From positions 62,001 to 126,000 of the forward strand of contig JAFXVX010000019.1 of NCBI GenBank assembly GCA_017534745.1: a DNA stretch of 64,000 nucleotides, read 5' to 3'. The notes below the pieces were generated by a model, which saw only the letters and a list, made by a program, of their open reading frames with translations, did no database searches and had not been told where the DNA came from. Shown here in pieces: positions 1 through 7,212 of the stretch (positions are counted from its first letter, which is position 1; the number at the start of each line of letters is the position of its first letter). Source of the DNA: Bacteroidales bacterium (GTDB taxonomy: Bacteria; Bacteroidota; Bacteroidia; Bacteroidales; UBA932). The translations under genes were made by a program, and so were the position numbers.

Positions 1-479
1 GGGTCCTCGGAGTAATACTCAAAGTTCCTTCCGCAGAGAGGATTGCGCTGGATGTTCACCCCCGGGGCCAGCAGCACGTCCACTCCATATTCCCTGACCT
101 CGTTGCCGATAGCTGCGCCGACCTCCTCCACAAGATCTGCATTCCAGGTCGAGGAAAGGGAGGTGCCGTTGGGAAACCTTGTGCAGGGGCGGTCTTTGAT
201 ACGGACCCCGGCAGGGCCGTCGGCAAGCACTATCGCCGGGATGCCGAGCCGGCTCACCGGGTGAGTCGTCCCTGCGGCGCCGGGGACATACAGCGAAGTG
301 TATCCGACCCCGTCGAACTGCGTGGACCGTGCCCCAACTATGAGCGCGGCCTTCTCCTCCGGAGTGAGGAGCGAAACAATTTCAGGGATATTGTCCTTCG
401 AAAGCCTGACAGGCAGCGACTGGGAAAACAGGCAGTTGCAGATAAAAAGTCCCAGCAGGGGGAGGAGTATTCTTTTCAT
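1..479 (-). CDS. Glycoside hydrolase family 3 (beta-glucosidase-like), 3' part missing
   Basis: Partial gene running off the left edge. Reading the minus strand from ATG at 479 gives about 159 residues: a signal peptide ending near FSQ, then the GH3 N-terminal TIM-barrel start, with LTPEEKAALIVG, LADGPAGVR, FPNGTSLSSTWN and, at the edge, NPLCGRNFEYYSEDP. The last motif is the family's sugar-binding loop. The catalytic Asp and the C-terminal sandwich domain lie outside the window. It would hydrolyse terminal beta-linked sugars in the periplasm. It starts 4 nt after dcuB on the same strand, so it may be co-transcribed with dcuB and read through from the T6SS series. Substrate cannot be told. 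Confidence 0.9.
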   Translation of the reverse strand, partial: MKRILLPLLGLFICNCLFSQSLPVRLSKDNIPEIVSLLTPEEKAALIVGARSTQFDGVGYTSLYVPGAAGTTHPVSRLGIPAIVLADGPAGVRIKDRPCTRFPNGTSLSSTWNADLVEEVGAAIGNEVREYGVDVLLAPGVNIQRNPLCGRNFEYYSED

Positions 480-483
480 CGCT

Positions 484-1857
484 TTACTGGATAAAAGAGG
501 CGAAGTAGCCGGGGAAGAGGATGCAGGTTATCAGGTATCCTATGATTGTAGAGACGGAGATGCTGATGAGCCCCGGCATCATAAAGCTGTGGTTCAGAAG
601 GTATTTTCCGATAACGGTCGTGCCGCTTCGGTCAAAGTTGACCGTGGCGATGTCCGAAGGGTAGTTGGGAATGAAGAAATAGCCATAGACACTCGGCAGT
701 ACGCCCAGAAGGACCGGGCCGGCGATGCCGAGCTGGTAGGCCAGCGGCAGCATCGCCACCACCACTGCGCCCTGTGAGTTGATCAGTACCGACACCAGGA
801 AGAATACGAAGGCGATGCACCAGGGGTAGCTGGCGACGAGACCGGAGAGCATCTGCTCCATCTGGGTCAGATAGTTGCTGAAGTAGGTGTCCGCAAGCCA
901 GGCGATGCCGTAGATCGCTATGACGGCCACCATGCCGGATTTCCACACGGAGCCGGAGACGGCGTTCTTGAGATCGACCTTGCAAAGCATGATGTTGAGC
1001 GCCGCTGCAACCAGCATGATAATCTGGATGCAGATGTTCATCTTCGGGAGATTGATTATATTGGCCAGAGGGACTCCGTCAATCTTAATCATCTGGCAGA
1101 AAGCGAAACAGACGATGACCAGCAGGGCTCCGAGGAAAACATAGACAGAGACCTTCGCGGCTCGGGTGATTTCCTTGTCGAGTGTCGTGGCGGTGCTGCC
1201 GTACATGTATTTGTAGATCTTCGGATCGGCTTTGCGGGCGAGGAACTCGGGATCCTTGTCGAGATCCTTGCCTCTTTTGTAGGACGCCAGGGAAGCGCAG
1301 AACAGCCCGAGGAGGCATGCCGGGATAGTCACCATCAGCACCTGGGGGATTGCAACCATGTAGCCGTTGGCGTTGGAAATGGTCACGAAGGCGACGACGG
1401 CGGCGGCGATAGGCGAGCAGGTGATGCCGACCTGCGACGCTATCGAAGCGACGCCGCAGGGGCGTTCAGGGCGTATGTTCTTCTTCAGGGCGATATCACA
1501 GATGATAGGCATAATGGTATAGACCACGTGGCCGGTGCCCACAAGGACCGTAAGGAAGAACGTCACCAGGGGGCCCAGGAAGGTGATATGGGCAGGATGA
1601 CGGCGGAGTACCTTTTCGGCAAGCTGTATCATCCAGTCCATACCGCCGGACGCCTGCAGCGTGCCGGCGCAGGTGACTGCCGCTATGATGATGTATATGA
1701 CATCCGTCGGAGGTTTCCCGGGTTCGAGTCCGAAGCCGAAAATGAGGATCGCGAGACCGATGCCGCTGATGGCGCCGAGGGCCAGCGAGCCGTACCGGGA
1801 TCCGACATAGAGAGCTGCCAGCACGATCAGCAGCTCAATAATCATTAAAAACGTCAT
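484..1857 (-). CDS. dcuB: Anaerobic C4-dicarboxylate transporter, DcuA/DcuB family
   Basis: 457 residues, almost entirely hydrophobic, full length for the family. It has the Dcu N-terminus (two helices, then GSRYGSLALGAISGIG), the CAGTLQASGGMDWMI segment, the VGTGHVVYTIMPII segment and the ASQVGITCSPIAAAVVAF segment that mark DcuA/DcuB. The family exchanges fumarate, aspartate or malate for succinate across the inner membrane during anaerobic fumarate respiration, which fits a succinate-producing Bacteroidales. It begins 24 nt after the vWA/RING/FHA gene and is followed 4 nt later by a GH3 gene. A link to the T6SS is not implied; it may simply be downstream. Confidence 0.93.
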   Translation of the reverse strand: MTFLMIIELLIVLAALYVGSRYGSLALGAISGIGLAILIFGFGLEPGKPPTDVIYIIIAAVTCAGTLQASGGMDWMIQLAEKVLRRHPAHITFLGPLVTFFLTVLVGTGHVVYTIMPIICDIALKKNIRPERPCGVASIASQVGITCSPIAAAVVAFVTISNANGYMVAIPQVLMVTIPACLLGLFCASLASYKRGKDLDKDPEFLARKADPKIYKYMYGSTATTLDKEITRAAKVSVYVFLGALLVIVCFAFCQMIKIDGVPLANIINLPKMNICIQIIMLVAAALNIMLCKVDLKNAVSGSVWKSGMVAVIAIYGIAWLADTYFSNYLTQMEQMLSGLVASYPWCIAFVFFLVSVLINSQGAVVVAMLPLAYQLGIAGPVLLGVLPSVYGYFFIPNYPSDIATVNFDRSGTTVIGKYLLNHSFMMPGLISISVSTIIGYLITCILFPGYFASFIQ

Positions 1858-1881
1858 GGTCTGTACAGGTTATCAGTGTTC

Positions 1882-4263
1882 TTAGATATCTTTTTCCTCG
1901 TAGGTGAAGGTCGTCTTGCCAATCTGGAAGGTGGTGCCGTGGTAGAGGTTCTGGTATTTGTCAACCTTGAGCGGCTTGCCGCCTACGGTGACGCCCTCCT
2001 CGAGGGCCATGAGGCGAAGAACACCCTTCTTCATGGTGATTTCAGCATGGACGGGGGCTATCTTGCTCTGGAGATCCCATGAGACCTGGAGCGAGCAGTC
2101 CACCGATTTGCCTATGGAAACCACGGCATTGGGATTGGCCCTGAACCATTTATAGATGGCTATATCCATTGTCTTCACCGCGCCCTGGGCGTGGAGGAAA
2201 TAATGTTCCGATCTCGGGGCTGCGGTGGCGATGGCGAGCATTATGCCTATGTCGTAGATCATAATGCTGAAAAGCAGCAGCACACGGAAGTCAATCCCGA
2301 TGAGCATATAGCAGGAATACCACAGGTACATCGAAAGGATCGACACGCCGGCAGCTATAAGGATAATTGTCTTCTTGAGTTTGATACGGGTCCCAAGGGT
2401 CGCAATGACGGCAGTCAGGTAGCCGGAGAGTATCCACGGTATCAGGTTGAGGATGAAGCTGACCGCTTCCAGGTGGAGGGCTATACAGGCCAGGCTGACA
2501 AGTAGATACAGCAGGGACGAGATTGCGCCGGCGACGGTGGATCTCAGCAGAATGTCAAGCCAGGAGAGGAGATGCTTTTTCCTGATGGACATAAGGCAGA
2601 TGCCTGCTGTCAGGAAGAACCCGACTAAAAGTCCGTAGGAAGGCAGCTGGTTGAGGTGGGTGCCGTTCTTGTCTGTTGTGAGATAGTCAACCGGGATGAG
2701 GTATTCCAGGATGTGTTTCGATGTGAAATTGGTCCAGATGGAAAGGGCCACCCAGGCGCAGACGGACATCAGGATGCCCATCAGCAGCCAGTTCATGTAG
2801 AACGGGGCGTTGCGCCTGTCGGAGAGATGCTCCCTGTCGTAGAAATGGGAGCCTTCCTTGCAGTGGCGTCCGTATTCGGGACAGTGGTACTCGTTCTCAT
2901 CCCAACAGGACTTGTGCATTGTGTGGGCGCACTTGACCACCACCTCGTCGCCTTCCTTGAAGGGCTCCTTGCACAGATAGCAGGACTCGGCCACTGCGGT
3001 GTCTCCAATGACCATGTCCCTGCCGGTGTGACGTACGACGTATTTCCGGAGGAACAGCCGGTATTTTACGTACGGCACTATGAACTGGAGAATCAGGTAG
3101 AGCAGCAGCATGATGATGAGCCCGATGCTGACTCCCTGGATAATCACTCCCTTCAGGGAGTCGCCGTTGACGATGATGGGCTTGTAGAGCGAGCCCTCCC
3201 GGATTGAAGCTGTTGCAGAGGCTATCTGCCGTTTTTCCTTCAGGGAGTAGAAGATTAGCTTCAGCTGGTTGTTGTCTCCACGGTACACTTTCCTGTCGGG
3301 GTTGACAAAATCAAAGCGGTTGGAGACAATCATGTCGCCGTGCTCTCCGAGCATAGCCGCCTCAAGTCCTGGCCAGCTGAATGCGGGGAAATACTCACCG
3401 CCGGTGGACTGGCAGACGGAGGTCAGGAGGTTGGTGGCGTCGGAGTCGTCAGCCGCGTCGGCCGCCTTCTTCGCGAAGTTGACATAGCAGATGCTTACGC
3501 TGTCCGGCATCTCTGAGTGGAGCAGGTCGTTCTCAATCTTGAAATGTTCGGCATCAAGAGGGACGTCGCCGTCGCCGTAGAGGCGACCGTCGGAGAAGAC
3601 CACGAGTTTAATCTCGCTGGCGTCCGCCCAGGGCTCCTTTCGTTCGGATATCTCCTGGAGTTTTGTCGATATGGACCGGTAAAGGTACACCTTGGAAGAG
3701 TTGTTCCTGAAGTACTCCTTCAGGATGTAATCCGTGATGCCATGGGTCTTGGAAACCGATTTGTCAGACATGAAGGCGACATATAGATTGCTCCTGTTGA
3801 GGACGGTGAACATTTCCTCGATGGCCGCATGCTCCGCCTCGATCTGCTCGTCGGAGAGCGACAGGTCCACCAGCACGAGCACTTTCATCCCGAGCTCGGC
3901 AATCTGGTCGCTTTCTGTGTTCCAGGCCTTTACAAGGCGCGGGTTGACGCGCCGCGCCGCCAGAACGCCGTCGTCGTATTCCTCGACGTCGATGCGGACG
4001 GAGGTGGAATCGGTGAGTGAGTACGGTCCGATGTCGCCGACTACGCTCGTCCACACGGAGAAGGTCTTGTAGTCGGGGGCGAATTTGACCTCCTTGACGA
4101 CCATCTTCTCCCCGGATCCGCCGTCCTTGCTCCCGGGCAGGCCGGAAGCATCGAACATGGAGGTCGGGTCGCTCACCCCGAGATGTGACATGAAATCGGA
4201 CTGGCACGCCGAGAGAGTCAGCGCGGCAGCGACGGGCAAAATGTATCTGAAGATCCTTTTCAT
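1882..4263 (-). CDS. T6SS-linked lipoprotein: vWA-like, RING-like, seven TM, FHA-like
   Basis: 793 residues with an unusual layout. Residues 1-20 are a lipoprotein signal (LSAC, Cys20). Residues ~125-310 look like a vWA domain, with DLSLS at 133-137 as a DxSxS metal site and VVFSDGR at 221-227. TM1 is ~371-395. Residues 428-468 hold C428-x2-C431-x13-C445-x-H447-x2-H450-x2-C453-x7-C461-x6-C468, a RING-H2-like pattern whose last spacing (x6, not x2) is off. TM2-7 follow at about 488-510, 541-560, 571-597, 600-622, 631-650 and 659-681. Residues ~700-793 resemble FHA (SIGKS, HAEI, a late GTTFQIG strand). Positive-inside charges put RING and FHA in the cytoplasm and vWA in the periplasm. It is last in the T6SS series, 10 nt after its neighbour. 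It may stand in for TssR (periplasmic) plus TssN (multi-TM) of Bacteroidota T6SS and be the E3 of the nearby E1-E2-UBL set. Both roles are inferences. Confidence 0.75.
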   Translation of the reverse strand: MKRIFRYILPVAAALTLSACQSDFMSHLGVSDPTSMFDASGLPGSKDGGSGEKMVVKEVKFAPDYKTFSVWTSVVGDIGPYSLTDSTSVRIDVEEYDDGVLAARRVNPRLVKAWNTESDQIAELGMKVLVLVDLSLSDEQIEAEHAAIEEMFTVLNRSNLYVAFMSDKSVSKTHGITDYILKEYFRNNSSKVYLYRSISTKLQEISERKEPWADASEIKLVVFSDGRLYGDGDVPLDAEHFKIENDLLHSEMPDSVSICYVNFAKKAADAADDSDATNLLTSVCQSTGGEYFPAFSWPGLEAAMLGEHGDMIVSNRFDFVNPDRKVYRGDNNQLKLIFYSLKEKRQIASATASIREGSLYKPIIVNGDSLKGVIIQGVSIGLIIMLLLYLILQFIVPYVKYRLFLRKYVVRHTGRDMVIGDTAVAESCYLCKEPFKEGDEVVVKCAHTMHKSCWDENEYHCPEYGRHCKEGSHFYDREHLSDRRNAPFYMNWLLMGILMSVCAWVALSIWTNFTSKHILEYLIPVDYLTTDKNGTHLNQLPSYGLLVGFFLTAGICLMSIRKKHLLSWLDILLRSTVAGAISSLLYLLVSLACIALHLEAVSFILNLIPWILSGYLTAVIATLGTRIKLKKTIILIAAGVSILSMYLWYSCYMLIGIDFRVLLLFSIMIYDIGIMLAIATAAPRSEHYFLHAQGAVKTMDIAIYKWFRANPNAVVSIGKSVDCSLQVSWDLQSKIAPVHAEITMKKGVLRLMALEEGVTVGGKPLKVDKYQNLYHGTTFQIGKTTFTYEEKDI

Positions 4264-4273
4264 CCTGTTCTTG

Positions 4274-5161
4274 TTATATGGTCGGATATTCGTCCGTACC
4301 GTTCAGTTTCAACGTTTCCTTGTATTTCTTCATGGCCTCCCTCGTGTCCTTGATGGACTTGATGCGGGCTCTCAGCATACTTATGAACATCAGCAGAACC
4401 GCCACGGCGGCAAACGCCAGAAGGTAATCCTTTATCCTCTGTATCAGCGGTTTGTAGGTCATCTGCTGGATGGTGTCGGACTTGTTCTTGAGGGCGGCGT
4501 AGGAATCTTCCAGCGCTGCCATCCTTTCATCGGAGACCAGGCCGTAATCCTTAGCCTTCTTTGCGGCGTCAAATTTCTCCTGGACCGAGGCAAACAGGAG
4601 CTGCTCTTTCTGTTTTTCCTTTTCGAGAAGGGGTGCAGTCTTCTGGGTGAGGGAAAGCTCGAATGCCCGTTTGCCGATGTTGTTGTAGGTGCTGTCCAGC
4701 CCTTCAAACATGGACTGGGCCTCCATGAAGGACTGCAGGGAGAGGAACATCTGCCTGCGGACTTCAAGGGAGTCGCCTGCATCCTGCTTCATCAGCTCGA
4801 GGCGCTCGACGCTCGACATAAGCGTCTCGTCGAGCGCGACGGCCCACTGCTGCGACGGGTAGTAGTTGTTCCACCGGATGTCGAAGGAGCGGAGGCTCGA
4901 CTCGGTCGTCCTGATGCGGCGCTCGAGCACCCTGAGGTAGCCTTCCGTTATCGGGCTGTCTTCCGAGACGGGAAGCCTCGCGATAGCAGCGTCATAGATG
5001 CCCTGAAGGTCGCCGAGGTACTGGTCTATCCTGGCCTGTATTTCAAGGCGGATGGACTCGTCTAGGTGCTCCCCGGCCGGCTTGTCCTGTGCAAGCAGGA
5101 CACCGGAAGCCGCGAGGAACCCAGCCAGGACTGCGATATATGAAATCCTTCTTACGGTCAT
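4274..5161 (-). CDS. Exported helical protein with C-terminal membrane anchor, T6SS-linked
   Basis: 295 residues. A signal peptide (to about residue 25, ending LLAQ) is followed by a largely helical, charged periplasmic region of about 215 residues with coiled-coil character (KEKQKEQLL, FDAAKKAKDYG), one membrane helix at roughly 245-264 (YLLAFAAVAVLLMFISML) and a basic cytoplasmic tail of about 29 residues. I do not recognise the family. It lies 4 nt after the 380-residue exported protein and 10 nt before the vWA/RING/FHA protein, so the three probably form the envelope-spanning part of this T6SS, in place of TssJLM or as divergent TssO/P/Q proteins. That assignment rests on position and topology only. 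Confidence 0.6.
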   Translation of the reverse strand: MTVRRISYIAVLAGFLAASGVLLAQDKPAGEHLDESIRLEIQARIDQYLGDLQGIYDAAIARLPVSEDSPITEGYLRVLERRIRTTESSLRSFDIRWNNYYPSQQWAVALDETLMSSVERLELMKQDAGDSLEVRRQMFLSLQSFMEAQSMFEGLDSTYNNIGKRAFELSLTQKTAPLLEKEKQKEQLLFASVQEKFDAAKKAKDYGLVSDERMAALEDSYAALKNKSDTIQQMTYKPLIQRIKDYLLAFAAVAVLLMFISMLRARIKSIKDTREAMKKYKETLKLNGTDEYPTI

Positions 5162-5165
5162 GCTT

Positions 5166-6308
5166 TTAACGGCAGGTTTTCTTGAAATATTGCTCGGCCT
5201 GTCTGTACACCCGTACAGCGCTCTCTTCCTCCGGGGACATTACATAGGGGTATCTCGCTATGATCCCTGAGACGTCTTTGACAATCTCGTTGCACTGGGA
5301 CACGAGGTCCGACTTCTCCAGTTCGTCCTTGCTGACGAGGTACCGTGCGACGGATTTGTCTATCTGGCGGGCCTGGGCGTAGATCATCTTGGTGTCCAGG
5401 GTCTTGACATCTCCGGGCTCCTCCGGCATTTCTATCCTGCAGAAATGGGTGGAGATGGAGTCAACGTAGCTGTTGTATCCGTCCGTCGCATCCTGGATGT
5501 CGGGACAGGTGGACTGGGACTGCTTCTTTGGGAACTGGGTGAGCAGCACCTGCTTGGTCTCTTTGTAGGTCTCGAGCGCGTCCATGGAAGGGACGGTGCC
5601 GCTTGCGTAAACTTTATTGAAATTCTCGTAGGCGGCCTTGACGGTCTCGACGTTCGCCTTGGCTTCCGCTATCTCATCGTCTCTCCCAAGGCAGGGGTTA
5701 CGCATGATGCGTATCTGGTACCTTACGTTCAGGTCCCGGCCCTGGAGAAGCTGCCAGTTGGACTTTTTCATGGGCTCGAGCAGCAGCAGATCCCTCAGGG
5801 TCACGCTGACCGACGTCCTCTTGTCCTGGATATCGAAGGTCTCGACTATGTAATCATTGACCATCTTGTAGTCGGCCGGGGCAGGCTGGAGTCCTTCATA
5901 TTCAATCCAGCGGTTGAATATGTACTTTTTCTTCGGGGAGGGGATTGATTTGACCAGCCCTTTGGAAAGTTTGAATTTGCTGCCTTTCTCCGAATCGGCC
6001 ACATAGGGCAGTCTGTCCGGGATGAGATGCCCATGGCTGACCACCGCCTTGTAGCGTGACGCCTCCCGGAAAACAAACAGCGTCCTGTAGGACAACGCGC
6101 TCACTGTGAGCTTGTTGTTGTCCTCGTCGAAGGCGAACTTGACCATCACGTCAGTGTCCCTGGAATCTTCGGACAGGGCGATGTGGTCAGTGCAGGACTT
6201 GTCTGCGCTGACGGAAATATTCTTTACTGTCTGGGCCTTCGCCGGGAGTGCCACAAGGCACAGCAGCGGGAGGAGAAGTCTCAGTATATGTGTTCTGCTC
6301 ATAATCAA
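5166..6308 (-). CDS. Exported protein of the T6SS envelope group, TssP/TssQ-like candidate
   Basis: 380 residues with a clear signal peptide (LLLPLLCLVALPAKA, then QTVKN). The first ~190 mature residues look beta-rich with alternating hydrophobics (VMVKFAFDEDNNKLTVSALS); the rest is helical with several Cys (NPCLG, STCPD, FCRIE, SQCNE, KKTCR) that could form periplasmic disulphides. No membrane helix after the signal. Its start overlaps the E2 gene stop by 4 nt, so translation is probably coupled to the E2. Bacteroidota T6SSs use TssN to TssR rather than TssJLM; this could be one of the periplasmic members, but I see no signature that names it. Confidence 0.55.
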   Translation of the reverse strand: MIMSRTHILRLLLPLLCLVALPAKAQTVKNISVSADKSCTDHIALSEDSRDTDVMVKFAFDEDNNKLTVSALSYRTLFVFREASRYKAVVSHGHLIPDRLPYVADSEKGSKFKLSKGLVKSIPSPKKKYIFNRWIEYEGLQPAPADYKMVNDYIVETFDIQDKRTSVSVTLRDLLLLEPMKKSNWQLLQGRDLNVRYQIRIMRNPCLGRDDEIAEAKANVETVKAAYENFNKVYASGTVPSMDALETYKETKQVLLTQFPKKQSQSTCPDIQDATDGYNSYVDSISTHFCRIEMPEEPGDVKTLDTKMIYAQARQIDKSVARYLVSKDELEKSDLVSQCNEIVKDVSGIIARYPYVMSPEEESAVRVYRQAEQYFKKTCR

Positions 6309-6886
6309 TCTTGGTCAAAATAAATCCATTCGTTGGGCTCTCCCTGGCGGATTACCCATGCCGCAACCTGCATGTCTTCCGGATAGGGCGGCTCGCTGAC
6401 GGCGTGGTATCTCTCGTATCTGAGGTACTGGGCAATTCTCTCGACCCCCCATGCGAGCTCGGTGTAAGTGTCGTCCTGGTTCAGGCAGACGCGGCCGGCC
6501 ATTTCGCCGAAATAACGGATGTTCGGATGCCATGGGTGGGGAAACGGGTTGCCATCCCCGTCACTTGTCAGGAAACGGAACACCGGAGCACCGTCCACGC
6601 AGGGGTAGTTTGCCGGGAGCACAAGCTCCATGCGGAAGGCATCGGCGAAAATGGGAGGATTGCTGACACCGGCTTCGCCAAGCCGGTCGAGATGTTCCAC
6701 GCCGCAGATGCTGCGGATGCTGTAGTCCACAATGTATCGCACCGGAAGTCCGTCGGCACCGACAGAGCCCACCGAGACAGTAATGTCGCTCCGCCGGTCG
6801 AAACGGTCTTCCAGGATACGCCATTCGGTGAGCAGGCGCTTTCCGCGTCCGCTCAGCCTTTCCGGTATGAACTCACAGCTTCTCAT
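6305..6886 (-). CDS. E2 ubiquitin-conjugating enzyme-like protein (UBC fold)
   Basis: 193 residues. The E2 hallmark is present in order: LVLPANYPCVDGAPVFRF (the strand-turn with the P-x-x-Y-P type motif) at 88-105, HPNI at 120-123, then GRVCLN at 131-136 with Cys134 as catalytic candidate, and Trp146 a dozen residues later. In eukaryotic E2s these are the HPN motif, the xCL active site and the conserved Trp. Length exceeds the ~150-residue core, with an N-terminal helix (GKRLLTEWRIL) as in E2s. It would take the UBL from the E1 at 11306-12433 as a thioester. It starts 3 nt after the UBL gene and overlaps the next gene by 4 nt. It is a stand-alone E2, not the E1-E2 fusion (Cap2) of type II CBASS. 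Confidence 0.88.
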   Translation of the reverse strand: MRSCEFIPERLSGRGKRLLTEWRILEDRFDRRSDITVSVGSVGADGLPVRYIVDYSIRSICGVEHLDRLGEAGVSNPPIFADAFRMELVLPANYPCVDGAPVFRFLTSDGDGNPFPHPWHPNIRYFGEMAGRVCLNQDDTYTELAWGVERIAQYLRYERYHAVSEPPYPEDMQVAAWVIRQGEPNEWIYFDQD

Positions 6887-6889
6887 CGA

Positions 6890-7207
6890 TTAACCCGGGA
6901 AGGGATCAGGAACGAGAAACAGGGTGTCGCCGTTGTGGACGTTGTAGTCCGCGAGGGTCTGGTCGGTGCGCCCGATGCGGGGACGAAGGACCCTGACTTC
7001 GTGTACGTCCGGATCCTCGACTCCGAAGAAATAATCCATCGGGGCGCCGGTCTCGTCGAGCGACGGGAAGTCGAAGATGAGCCTTCCGTCACTGCCGGTG
7101 GCGTGACGCAGGTTTGTCATCAGCGTGGAAAGGGGCGCGTCCGGATTGATTACCTTGAAGCGGACCTTCTTGTTCTTGTACACTAGATCCAAAAAGAAAT
7201 CTTCCAT
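6890..7207 (-). CDS. Ubiquitin-like protein ending in glycine
   Basis: 105 residues, beta-grasp pattern: an N-terminal hairpin (FLDLVYKNKKVRFKV), a helix (APLSTLMTNLRHAT), and a C-terminal part QTLADYNVHNGDTLFLVP that resembles the ubiquitin segment RTLSDYNIQKESTLHLV. The chain stops at PFPG, so Gly105 is the terminus without processing; ubiquitin ends in GG, so the single Gly is a deviation. Immediately followed by the E2 gene and preceded by tssF (5 nt). It would be adenylated by the ThiF-fold E1 and passed to the E2. A non-conjugated role such as that of YukD/EsaB in type VII secretion is the alternative, but E1 and E2 nearby favour conjugation. Confidence 0.87.
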   Translation of the reverse strand: MEDFFLDLVYKNKKVRFKVINPDAPLSTLMTNLRHATGSDGRLIFDFPSLDETGAPMDYFFGVEDPDVHEVRVLRPRIGRTDQTLADYNVHNGDTLFLVPDPFPG

Positions 7208-7212
7208 ATCTT

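Noticed and set aside
484..1857. DcuB as a functional part of the T6SS
   Set aside because: It is a normal transporter gene with a wider gap (24 nt) after the last secretion gene; no evidence links its role to secretion.
6890..7207. The ubiquitin-like protein as a YukD/EsaB of type VII secretion
   Set aside because: No EccC/EssC ATPase or WXG100 proteins in the window, and E1 and E2 genes lie nearby, which YukD systems lack.
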